DNA of 45,921 bases from Fimbriiglobus sp. GTDB lineage: Bacteria; Planctomycetota; Planctomycetia; Gemmatales; Gemmataceae. Shown here one piece after another: positions 1 to 7,355 of this stretch (within the stretch, counting starts at the first letter, position 1; every line of letters begins with the position of its first letter). Location: the NCBI GenBank assembly GCA_022841795.1, contig JALHQU010000018.1, positions 14,497 through 60,417 on the forward strand, in the 5' to 3' direction. The position numbers and the translations under genes were made by a program. Under the pieces are notes generated by a model. That model was not told the origin of the DNA. It saw nothing but the letters and a program-made list of their open reading frames with translations, and made no database searches.

Positions 1-63
1 ACAAACTTCCCATGCCGGGCCGCAAAGTTGGAAACTTGCCCCACTCCTAACGTACAACGTGAA

Positions 64-94
64 CCGGGCCGCGAGGATTACCCCCGCGGCCCGG
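64..94 (-). terminator. GC-rich hairpin after the FG-GAP gene
   Basis: A perfect 10-bp stem (64-73 with 85-94) encloses an 11-base loop. It lies 38 bases past the stop codon of the minus-strand gene that ends at 132. There is no T-run after it, so it may be a mere palindrome or a factor-dependent stop. Confidence 0.4.
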
Positions 95-131
95 CCGGAA
101 CGGCCCACGGCGTGTGCCCGCTACTTTGTCA

Positions 132-2456
132 TCACCCGACCGCGATGCCGCGGTTGAACCCGGGGTCGTAGGCGAAGCGGTCGAACAGCCTCACCCCGCC
201 GGCCGTCCACCCCTGGTACCGCGGGCTTCCGCCCGGCCCGGCCCCGACCACCACCTCGGCCCAGCCGTCGTCCGTCACGTCAGCCGCCGTCACCCGGCCC
301 CCCCCGGTGAACCCGTCGAACGGGTCGAACTCGGACACCACCGCCAAGCTCCGCCCGTCGATCACCCGCACCCGCGACCCCTGGCTGGCCTGGCCGGCGA
401 TCAGGTCGGCCACCCCGTCCCCGGTCACGTCCCCGGCGGCCATGTTCAGCCCGCCGCCGAACCCCACGTCGAACGCGAACAGGCTCCGCACCTCGGCCAG
501 GCTGATGCCGTCGAACACCTTGACGTGCGGCCCGCCACCGCTACCGGCCGAGGTGGCGATGTCGGCGATACCGTCCCCGGTCACGTCCCCGGCCGACGCC
601 CGCACCCCGCCGCGGAACCCCGGGTCGTAGGCGAAGAAGCTGCGGACCACCGCCCCGGTGCGGCCGTCGAACACCTGCACGTGCGGCCCGCCGCCACTGC
701 CGGCCGAGGTGATGACGTCCGCGATGCCGTCGCCGGTCACGTCCCCGGCGGCCACCTGCACCCCGCCGCGGAACCAGGCGTCGTAGGCGAAGAAGCTCCG
801 CACCACCCGCAGGTCGGTGCCGTCCAGGATCTGCACGTGCGGGCCGCCGCCGGACAGGGCGCCGGTGATGATGTCTTCCACGCCATCCCCGGTCACGTCG
901 GCAGTCGCCACGCTGATCCCGCCGGTGAACCCGGCGTCGTAGGCGAACAGGCTGTACCGCTCGCTCCCGTCGGCGTTGAACACCCGCACGTGCGGCCCGC
1001 CGCCCGGCCCGGCGGCCACCGCGAACAGGGTGGTCTTCTTGCCGCCCCCGCCACCAGGTGGCGGAGGAGGGGGCGGAGGCGGCGGCGGGGGAGGCGGAGG
1101 CGGGGGAGGCGGAGGCGGCGGTGGTGGGGGCGGAGGGGGCGGAGGGGGCGGAGGGGGCGGAGGGGGCGGCGGCGAGCCGGGAACGTACTCATCGTGCCCG
1201 ATGTCGTACCCGCTGCCGCTCGGCCGGGCGCTGCCCTCGAAGTCGGTACTCGGCGCGCCGGTGGACGTGCCCGTGTCGATGGCCGCACTGCCCACCTGTA
1301 GGTGGTAGTCGCCGCCGGCGGCGTTCACGAACAGGGTGGTCGGGTCGGCGACGGCGAACGAGTGCGCGTCCTGCCCGGTGGCCGTCCGCCACGCGGCCAA
1401 CGTGATGCCCGAACCGCCGCCGTCGTTCGAGAACCGATCCTCGACCGCGTTGTAGTCGCTGACGAACCCGCTCAGGCTGTCGGCCGACACGCTCACCGCC
1501 CCGCGGAACGAGTGGTAGCTGTACAGGATGTTGTTGCGGGCGGTGTTCCCGGTGCTGGCGTTCTGGATGTTCAGCGCCCACCGCGGCTTCGTCGCGTCGG
1601 CGGTGTACCGCAGGATGACCGTGTTGTTCACCACCAGGTTGCCGGTGGACGACCCGCCGCCGTCGATGCGGTACAGGGAGATGCCGCTCGCCCGCGAGTT
1701 GTAGATCAGGTTGTTGCGGATGGTGCTGTTCTGCACCCCGTCGCAGTTGATGCCCGACCCGCCGGCCACCCCGTTGTCGTACAGGGTGTTGTTCTCCACG
1801 ACGGCGTTCGAGATGATGCCGTTCCCGTCCGACGCGCCGCCGCCGTCGCCGGCCGACAGGTCGCCGTTCATGTGGATGCCGTTGGCGTTGTTCCCCCAGC
1901 AGGTGTTCCCGCGGATGACCGTCCGGTCCCCGCTGTTCCCGACGTAGATGCCGTGTTCCACCTTGCTCCGGGTGGCCACGTTGTTCTCGATCAGCAGGTC
2001 GTCGCTGTGCCCGGTGAGGATGCCCCACATCTGGTTGTTGTCGAGCGAGTTGTTGCGGATGACGACGAAGTCGTTCAGCACCGCCCGGATGCCGGTCCGC
2101 GGCATGCCGTTCACCGTGAACCCTTGGACGGTGATGTAGCTCGCCCCCTCCAGGTTGATGCCGTCCTGGTTGGTTGTCGTGTTCGGACTTGTGATGTTTA
2201 CCCCGGCCGCGGCGGAGAAGGTGATGCGGGCGGCGGCGGTGCCGTCGGTGGTCAGGTGGAACCCGGTGTAGTTGCCGGCGGCCACGTTCACCGTGTCCCC
2301 GGCGGCCACCTTGCTGGCCGCGTGCTGGAGGGTGAGCCACGGGGCGCCGGCGGTGCCGGCGTTGGCGTTCGACCCGGTGGTGGCCACGAAGTACGTGGCC
2401 GGCACCGCCCGGTCTTCGAGTTGCTCGGCGCGCAAGAAGGTACGCAGGGTGTTCAC
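132..2456 (-). CDS. Secreted beta-helix protein with polyproline linker and FG-GAP repeats
   Basis: Predicted exported protein of 774 residues. The GTG start at 2456 is chosen because a GGAG ribosome site lies about 9 bases upstream and because the N-terminus then reads VNTLRTFLRAEQLEDRAVPA, an LEDR..PA opening found on many exported planctomycete proteins. Residues about 25-420 look like a right-handed parallel beta-helix (pectate-lyase/NosD type): repeated NNxxxN..I..N strings such as VIRNNSLDNNQMWGI. Residues about 429-467 are roughly 39 consecutive prolines, followed by a Gly run. Residues about 475-774 hold five to six FG-GAP-like units of about 55 residues, each with a GGGPHVxVFDG strand and an acidic DVTGDGxxD loop likely to bind calcium. 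The fold suggests an extracellular polysaccharide-binding or lyase protein; no catalytic residues could be assigned. A longer reading frame extends upstream to 2624 but lacks support. Confidence 0.85.
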   Translation of the reverse strand: MNTLRTFLRAEQLEDRAVPATYFVATTGSNANAGTAGAPWLTLQHAASKVAAGDTVNVAAGNYTGFHLTTDGTAAARITFSAAAGVNITSPNTTTNQDGINLEGASYITVQGFTVNGMPRTGIRAVLNDFVVIRNNSLDNNQMWGILTGHSDDLLIENNVATRSKVEHGIYVGNSGDRTVIRGNTCWGNNANGIHMNGDLSAGDGGGASDGNGIISNAVVENNTLYDNGVAGGSGINCDGVQNSTIRNNLIYNSRASGISLYRIDGGGSSTGNLVVNNTVILRYTADATKPRWALNIQNASTGNTARNNILYSYHSFRGAVSVSADSLSGFVSDYNAVEDRFSNDGGGSGITLAAWRTATGQDAHSFAVADPTTLFVNAAGGDYHLQVGSAAIDTGTSTGAPSTDFEGSARPSGSGYDIGHDEYVPGSPPPPPPPPPPPPPPPPPPPPPPPPPPPPPPPPPPPPPPPGGGGGKKTTLFAVAAGPGGGPHVRVFNADGSERYSLFAYDAGFTGGISVATADVTGDGVEDIITGALSGGGPHVQILDGTDLRVVRSFFAYDAWFRGGVQVAAGDVTGDGIADVITSAGSGGGPHVQVFDGRTGAVVRSFFAYDPGFRGGVRASAGDVTGDGIADIATSAGSGGGPHVKVFDGISLAEVRSLFAFDVGFGGGLNMAAGDVTGDGVADLIAGQASQGSRVRVIDGRSLAVVSEFDPFDGFTGGGRVTAADVTDDGWAEVVVGAGPGGSPRYQGWTAGGVRLFDRFAYDPGFNRGIAVG
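1056..1172 (-). repeat. Low-complexity tract encoding about 39 prolines
   Basis: An uninterrupted run of CCN codons read on the minus strand, built largely from a six-base GGGGGC/GGCGGA-type unit on the plus strand. It joins the beta-helix and FG-GAP parts of the gene at 132-2456. The opposite strand gives a poly-glycine shadow reading frame. Such tracts change length by slippage. Confidence 0.9.
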
Positions 2457-2615
2457 GGCACACTCCGGGGTGAGACAGGACAATTCGACGGAACCGCAAG
2501 ACGGGTGGGCGACGAGGTGGAACGCCGGCGCCCGGCGGGTGTTTAGTAGGACAATCCACCGGAAGTGATGGCGTCGGCGGCGGGGATTTTCGGACGGCGG
2601 CGGTGGAAAACCCGA

Positions 2616-2636
2616 CACCCGCACCGGCGGCGGGTG
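2616..2636 (-). terminator. Possible terminator after fabF
   Basis: A 7-bp stem (2616-2622 with 2630-2636) with a 7-base loop lies 58 bases past the fabF stop. Read on the minus strand it is followed by TCGGGTTTT. The short T-run makes this only a candidate. Confidence 0.35.
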
Positions 2637-2693
2637 GTGGTGGGGTTTACGATTCAGCCGACAGGTGAGTCGGGAAAGGCGGGACGCGAAAAA

Positions 2694-3941
2694 TCAGACG
2701 GCGGCGAGGGCGAGCGAGCAGTTGTGCCCGCCGAACCCGAAGCTGTTGCTCAGCACCTTCGACACCCGCACCTGGCGGGCGGTGTTCGGGATGTAGTCCA
2801 GGTCGCACCCGGCGTCCACGTCCTGGTTGTCCAGGTTGATGGTCGGGTGGACCGCCCCGTGTTTCAGGCTGAGCGCGCAGGCGATCGCCTCCACCCCGCC
2901 GCTCGCTCCGAGCAGGTGGCCGATCAGGCTCTTGGTACTGGAGATCATCAGCTTCTTGGCGTGGTCGCCGAACGCCCGCTTCACCGCCTTCGTCTCAGCC
3001 ACGTCGCCGAGCGGGGTGCTGGTGCCGTGCGCGTTCACGTACTGCACGTCGGCCGGGTTCCACCCCGCCTCCTTCATCGCCTGCACCATCGCCTCGGCCG
3101 CCCCGCTGCCGTCCTCGTGCGGGGCGGTGATGTGGAACGCGTCGGCGGTGTTCCCGCACCCGCAGATTTCGCAGTAGATGGTCGCCCCGCGGGCCTTCGC
3201 CCGCTCGTACTCCTCCAGCACCAGGATGCCCGCCCCCTCGCTCAGCACGAACCCGTCCCGGTTCTTGTCGAACGGCCGGCTGGCGTGCGTCGGGTCGGCG
3301 TTGTTCTCGGACAGCGCCTTGCACTGGATGAACCCGGCCAGCCCGATCGGGGCGATGGCCGCCTCCGACCCGCCGGACACCATCACGTCGGCGAACCCGT
3401 CGCGGATCTGCCGCATGGCGTCGCCGAGCGCGTGGGCGGCCGAGCTGCACGCGGTGCTGACGGTGGTGTTCGGCCCGCGGAGGTTGTACTTGATGGAGAT
3501 GTTGCCGGCCGCCGAGTTGGCGATCATCTTCGGGATGACGAACGGGCTGACCCGCCCCGGCCCCTTGGCGTTCAGGACGGTCACGCCCTCCTCGAACTCG
3601 GCGATGCCGCCGATCCCGCTGCCCAGGATCACCCCGGCCCGGAACGGGTCCAGCTTGCCCACGTCCAGCCCGGAGTCGGCGATGGCCTCGGCGGCGGCGG
3701 TCAGGGCGAAGTGGCAGAACCGATCCAGCCGCCGCACCTCCCGCGGCTCGATCGTCTTGGTCGGGTCGTACCCCTTCACCTCCCCGCCGAACTTCACCTT
3801 GAAGTGGGTGACGTCGAGCAGGGTGAGCGGCGCGATGCCGCTCTTCCCGGCCAGGAGACCCTGCCAGTATTCGGGCACCGACAGGGCGATCGGGTTGACG
3901 GTGCCCAATCCGGTGACGACGACGCGGCGGCGGGAGGACAT
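2694..3941 (-). CDS. fabF: Beta-ketoacyl-[ACP] synthase II
   Basis: Condensing enzyme of cytoplasmic type II fatty acid synthesis; it extends acyl-ACP with malonyl-ACP. The 415-residue length matches FabF. The thiolase-fold active site is complete: nucleophile Cys165 in STACSSAAHA, His305 in NAHGTSTPLGD, Lys337 in STKSLIGH and His342 in GHLLGASGG. The C-terminal SNSFGFGGHN motif is present. It lies 21 bases downstream of acpP on the same strand, the usual acpP-fabF pair, so the two are probably co-transcribed. No convincing ribosome site precedes the ATG, but the MSSRRRVVVTGLG N-terminus is standard for the family. Confidence 0.97.
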   Translation of the reverse strand: MSSRRRVVVTGLGTVNPIALSVPEYWQGLLAGKSGIAPLTLLDVTHFKVKFGGEVKGYDPTKTIEPREVRRLDRFCHFALTAAAEAIADSGLDVGKLDPFRAGVILGSGIGGIAEFEEGVTVLNAKGPGRVSPFVIPKMIANSAAGNISIKYNLRGPNTTVSTACSSAAHALGDAMRQIRDGFADVMVSGGSEAAIAPIGLAGFIQCKALSENNADPTHASRPFDKNRDGFVLSEGAGILVLEEYERAKARGATIYCEICGCGNTADAFHITAPHEDGSGAAEAMVQAMKEAGWNPADVQYVNAHGTSTPLGDVAETKAVKRAFGDHAKKLMISSTKSLIGHLLGASGGVEAIACALSLKHGAVHPTINLDNQDVDAGCDLDYIPNTARQVRVSKVLSNSFGFGGHNCSLALAAV

Positions 3942-3962
3942 GGGGAGGCGGTCCGTCGGGCG

Positions 3963-4226
3963 TTACGCTTTGGCCCCGGCGTCGGGGCCTTTCTCTTTCT
4001 GCTTCTTCTCGATGTAGTCGATGGCCTCGCCCACCGTCTTGATCTTCTCCGCGTCGGTGTCCGGGATCTGGATGTCGAACTCCTCCTCCAGTTCCATCAC
4101 CAGCTCGACGATGTCCAGGGAGTCGGCGCCGATGTCCTCCTGGAAGCTGGTGCTGCGGGTGACGGTCTCCTTGTTCACCGCCAGGTGTTCGCACACGATC
4201 TCGATGACTCGTTGTTCGACGGACAC
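3963..4226 (-). CDS. acpP: Acyl carrier protein
   Basis: Small acidic carrier of growing acyl chains, 87 residues. The phosphopantetheine attachment serine is Ser36 in the [10 protein letters not shown] motif, followed by the typical acidic helix [10 protein letters not shown] and the [18 protein letters not shown] end. The GTG at 4226 is taken as start because a GGAGG ribosome site sits about 8 bases upstream and the protein then begins [11 protein letters not shown] as in other ACPs. An in-frame ATG at 4259 would add 11 unlike residues. A Lys-rich tail ([14 protein letters not shown]) follows the conserved domain. It heads the acpP-fabF pair. Confidence 0.95.
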   Translation of the reverse strand: MSVEQRVIEIVCEHLAVNKETVTRSTSFQEDIGADSLDIVELVMELEEEFDIQIPDTDAEKIKTVGEAIDYIEKKQKEKGPDAGAKA

Positions 4227-4381
4227 GCTTCGACCCTCCGGGGGGAGCAAACGCGACAAACCGCAACCGGGACACCGGCCACGTCGGGGGCGGCCGGGGG
4301 TGTACGCGGGGGGATTCTATGAACGTCAACTGTATGAGGGGTGGGGAAAAAAGGAAGGGCGTTCCCGCCCGTTGTGTCTTC

Positions 4382-4444
4382 GTTAGCCCGACGCGCGAGC
4401 GAGGGGCGGGGGCGGTTGGCCCCTCGCTCGCGCGTCGGGCTAAC
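4382..4444. repeat. Palindromic repeat family A, copy 1
   Basis: Perfect inverted repeat with 25-bp arms (4382-4406 and 4420-4444) around a 13-base loop, between acpP and the 3' end of pgsA, both on the minus strand. The outer motif GTTAGCCCGACGCGC recurs at 37534-37594, 43717-43777 and, as a half copy, at 23090. It could act as a terminator for pgsA or as a REP-like mobile palindrome. Confidence 0.9.
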
Positions 4445-4486
4445 ACGCATGAAACGAAGGCCCCACCCGCCCGCCGGAATGCGGGT

Positions 4487-5056
4487 TCACCGCAGCAGCC
4501 GGCTGGCCTTCACCCCGTACTGGATGGCGCTGCCGACGGTGGCCGCCACCATCCCCACCAGCAGGACGAGGTAGACGTACCCGAGCGGCTGTCGCACCGC
4601 CGGCAGCCACTCGTACTGGTCCAGCGTTTTGAGCAGCAGCGCACCGATCAGCACCGCACACTGGAGAACCGTCTTCAGCTTGCCGAACCAGTCCGCCCCG
4701 AACGTCTTCCCGGTCGCCTCGATGATCCCCCGCAGGCCGGTGATGAGCAACTCGCGGCCGATCACCACCGCCACCACCCACGGGTGCAGGTACACCCCGT
4801 CCACCCGGATGAGGAAGATGAACACCGCCCCGATCAGCACCTTGTCCGTCAGCGGGTCCAGGTTGCGGCCGACGGCGGTGAGCGGGCCGTACCGCCGCGC
4901 CCACCACCCGTCCAGCCAGTCGGTGCTGGCGGCCAGGCAGAACGCGGCGAACCCGCCCACCCACCACTCGAACGACACGCACGCGCACACCACCACCGTC
5001 AGCGGCAGCCGGCTGAGCGACAGCAGGTTCGGCACGGACCACAGCTCGGACGGCAC
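4487..5056 (-). CDS. pgsA: CDP-diacylglycerol-glycerol-3-phosphate 3-phosphatidyltransferase
   Basis: Inner-membrane enzyme that makes phosphatidylglycerol phosphate, the committed step to phosphatidylglycerol and cardiolipin; 189 residues, normal for PgsA. The CDP-alcohol phosphatidyltransferase signature D-x2-DG-x2-AR-x8-G-x3-D-x3-D is intact: DWLDGWWARR at its start and NLDPLTDK at its end. Several hydrophobic helices follow (VLIGAVFIFLI, VVAVVIGRELLITG, YVYLVLLVGMVAATVG). The GTG at 5056 is preferred because GAGGAG lies just upstream and the N-terminus VPSELWSVPNLLSLSR fits the family. The longer frame up to 5635 runs through a palindrome and the neighbouring gene. The symbol is a family assignment; a paralogous CDP-alcohol transferase cannot be fully excluded. 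Confidence 0.93.
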   Translation of the reverse strand: MPSELWSVPNLLSLSRLPLTVVVCACVSFEWWVGGFAAFCLAASTDWLDGWWARRYGPLTAVGRNLDPLTDKVLIGAVFIFLIRVDGVYLHPWVVAVVIGRELLITGLRGIIEATGKTFGADWFGKLKTVLQCAVLIGALLLKTLDQYEWLPAVRQPLGYVYLVLLVGMVAATVGSAIQYGVKASRLLR

Positions 5057-5095
5057 GGGTGCTCCTCGGGAGCGTCTGTTGTACGAGTTGGCCGG

Positions 5096-5162
5096 GAGTG
5101 TGGTCCGCACACGCTGTGTGCGGGTTCGAGAAGACCGCGCACGGCGTGTGCGGACCACACTC
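5096..5162. repeat. Palindromic repeat family B, copy 1
   Basis: Inverted repeat with 28-base arms (5096-5123 and 5135-5162) and an 11-base loop. The only two mismatches are of the G-U type, so an RNA hairpin would stay paired. It sits between the divergent pgsA and permease genes. A second copy lies 37.7 kb away at 42828-42891. Confidence 0.9.
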
Positions 5163-5210
5163 CGACTGACCAATAGACTGTCGCGGGTGTTCCTCCGAAT
5201 CGAGCCGCAC

Positions 5211-7355
5211 ATGCCGACCGCCCCGTCCCGGTTCGGAAACGTACTCCCCCTGCTCGGGCTATTCGGCTGGGTGGCCGGGGCGGTCGCCCTGTGGCTAGTG
5301 GGGCGGCAACGGCAGTGGTCGCCGGGCGAGCTGGTGCTGGCTGGGTCGGTGTGGCTGCTGGCGCTGGCGGTGGTGGCCCGCGAGCCGGTGCGGCACCTGT
5401 TCGGCCCGGTGTTCTGGTACGAACTCACCCGCGTCGGCCGGCGGTTCGTCACCGTCCTGCTCCGCTTCCTGTACGTGGCCGGGGTGTGCCTGCTGCTGTT
5501 CATGCTGGGGTGCGAGGCGCGGGTCATCTCGTTCTTTTCGGACGAGAAGATCGATCCGGGCCGGCTGGCCGCGTTCGCCACCGACTTCTTCCACCTGTTC
5601 AGCGTGGTGCAGTACGGGGCGGTGCTGCTGCTCACCCCGGCCTACGTCGCCGGGGCGATCACCGACGAGAAGGAGCGGAAGACGATCGACTACCTGTTCA
5701 CCACCGACCTGGCGAACCGGGAGATCGTGTTCGGCAAGCTGGCGGCGCGGGTGGCGGCGGTGGTGTTCTTCGTACTCGCCGGGCTGCCGGTCATCGCCTT
5801 CCTGCAACTGTTCGGCGGCATCGACCCGGACCTGGCGCTGGCCGGCACCGCCACGTCGCTCATCACCTTGGTCGGGCTGGCGGCGGTGGCCGTCGCCCTG
5901 TCGGCGGCGGTGAAGCGGTCGCGGGAGGCCATCCTGTCGGCCTACGGGCTGATGCTGCTGTACTTCTTCCTGTCCGCCATCGTGGCCGGGATCATGCGGG
6001 GGCTGTCGCGGGACGGGTACACCACGATCCACCTGCTCGACTGGAAGTTCGACTTCGCCGACGCGACCGATTGGCTGGCGGCCGGGAACGCCGTCTACGC
6101 CCTGCCGGCCGCCACCCGCTTCACCAACTTCGACCCGAACATCATCACCCCCTTGCTCGGCCGGTACGCCGTGTTCTGGGGGATCGTGTCGGTGCTGGCG
6201 ATCGGCTGGGCGGTGACGCGGCTGCGGCGGGTGACGTTGAATCAGAGCTACGGCGAGTCGCGGAGCCGCAAGGCGGTGATCCGGCACGCCGCCGGCCGCC
6301 CGGCGATGGGCGACAGCCCGCTGGTGTGGCGGGAGGTGTTTGCCGCCGACCGCCGGGTCGGGTGCTTCGGCTGGGTGTTCCGGTTCGTCATCGTCGGGCT
6401 GGCGGCCGTCGTCCCCCTGTGGGCGGCGTACATGGTGTTCTTCCGCGAGCGGTGGTACGGGTACTCGCAGTCGTTCGCCAGGCAGTGGGAGGAGTACGCC
6501 GAGGGGATGAACATCTGGGTGCGGATCAGCACCGGGGTGCTGACGTTCCTGATCTGCTTCGGGGCGGCCATGCGGGGGGCGAGCGCGGTGGCCGGGGAGA
6601 AGGACCGCGACACCTGGGTGAGCCTGTGTACCACCCCGGTGTCGGTGGGCGAGTTCCTGTTCGCCAAGTGGCTCGGGGCGGTGCTGAGCATGCGGTTCGC
6701 CCTGTGGGTGCTGGTGGGCATCTGGGCGGTCGGGCTGGCGCTCGGGTCGGTGTACTGGTTCGCCCTGCCGGTGGTGGCCCTGTTCCTGGCGGTGTTCGCG
6801 TCGGCGTTCGCCCTGGCCGGCATCTGGTGTTCGATCTCCGCCCGCACCGCGCTGGTGGCGAACATCCGGGCGTTCTTCCTGACCGTGTTCCTGAGTGGGG
6901 GGTTCTGGCTGATCATCCTGTTCTGCTGCGTGTTCCCCATGTCGTTCGGCCGGGTCGGGGGCGGGCGGGAGGTGGCCAACCTGTTCGTGCTGCCGCTCGG
7001 CGCCACCCCGCCGCTGGTCACCGGCCTGCTACCGATCGGGTCGTTCGACAAGTACGGCGAGAAGGGGCCGGGGCCGTTCCACCCGGAGAACATCGACACC
7101 GGCCCGTGCGCGCCGGTGTTCGGCCTGTTCGTCTGGGTGGCGATCACCGCCCTGCTGTACCTGCGGGTGAAAGCCCGGCTGACGCAGGAGATGAACCGCG
7201 GGCGGGTGTGGCCGGACGAGCGGGGGTACGTCCCCCGCCCGCGGGCCAGGCGGGTGCGGGCCGAAGAGGACGACGTGTCAGACGACGTACCGGACTACGA
7301 CCCACGCCGCGGCTACCAGGCCCGCCCCGACCGCGACGCAGACGAGGTCCCGTAG
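5211..7355 (+). CDS. ABC-2-type transporter permease with duplicated core
   Basis: Integral membrane protein of 714 residues and more than a dozen hydrophobic segments, resembling ABC-2 permeases. It contains two similar halves: the first has AGAITDEKERKTIDYLFTTD near residue 147 and the second ASAVAGEKDRDTWVSLCTTP near residue 457. Each is the cytoplasmic coupling segment usual just after a transmembrane helix in this family, so one chain seems to carry two permease cores. The C-terminus after the last helix is charged (RPRARRVRAEEDD...). The ATG at 5211 is the first plausible start after the upstream palindrome; its ribosome site is weak. No ATPase gene is near, so its partner must be encoded elsewhere. 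The substrate is unknown. The last 78 bases overlap the 3' end of the convergent gene at 7278. Confidence 0.75.
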   Translation: MPTAPSRFGNVLPLLGLFGWVAGAVALWLVGRQRQWSPGELVLAGSVWLLALAVVAREPVRHLFGPVFWYELTRVGRRFVTVLLRFLYVAGVCLLLFMLGCEARVISFFSDEKIDPGRLAAFATDFFHLFSVVQYGAVLLLTPAYVAGAITDEKERKTIDYLFTTDLANREIVFGKLAARVAAVVFFVLAGLPVIAFLQLFGGIDPDLALAGTATSLITLVGLAAVAVALSAAVKRSREAILSAYGLMLLYFFLSAIVAGIMRGLSRDGYTTIHLLDWKFDFADATDWLAAGNAVYALPAATRFTNFDPNIITPLLGRYAVFWGIVSVLAIGWAVTRLRRVTLNQSYGESRSRKAVIRHAAGRPAMGDSPLVWREVFAADRRVGCFGWVFRFVIVGLAAVVPLWAAYMVFFRERWYGYSQSFARQWEEYAEGMNIWVRISTGVLTFLICFGAAMRGASAVAGEKDRDTWVSLCTTPVSVGEFLFAKWLGAVLSMRFALWVLVGIWAVGLALGSVYWFALPVVALFLAVFASAFALAGIWCSISARTALVANIRAFFLTVFLSGGFWLIILFCCVFPMSFGRVGGGREVANLFVLPLGATPPLVTGLLPIGSFDKYGEKGPGPFHPENIDTGPCAPVFGLFVWVAITALLYLRVKARLTQEMNRGRVWPDERGYVPRPRARRVRAEEDDVSDDVPDYDPRRGYQARPDRDADEVP

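Noticed and set aside
976-1308. Plus-strand frame with a long glycine run
   Set aside because: It is the antisense shadow of the polyproline tract of the gene at 132-2456.
5057-5635. Upstream extension of pgsA to 382 residues
   Set aside because: It reads through a palindrome and antisense to the permease gene; the GTG at 5056 has a good ribosome site and the family N-terminus.
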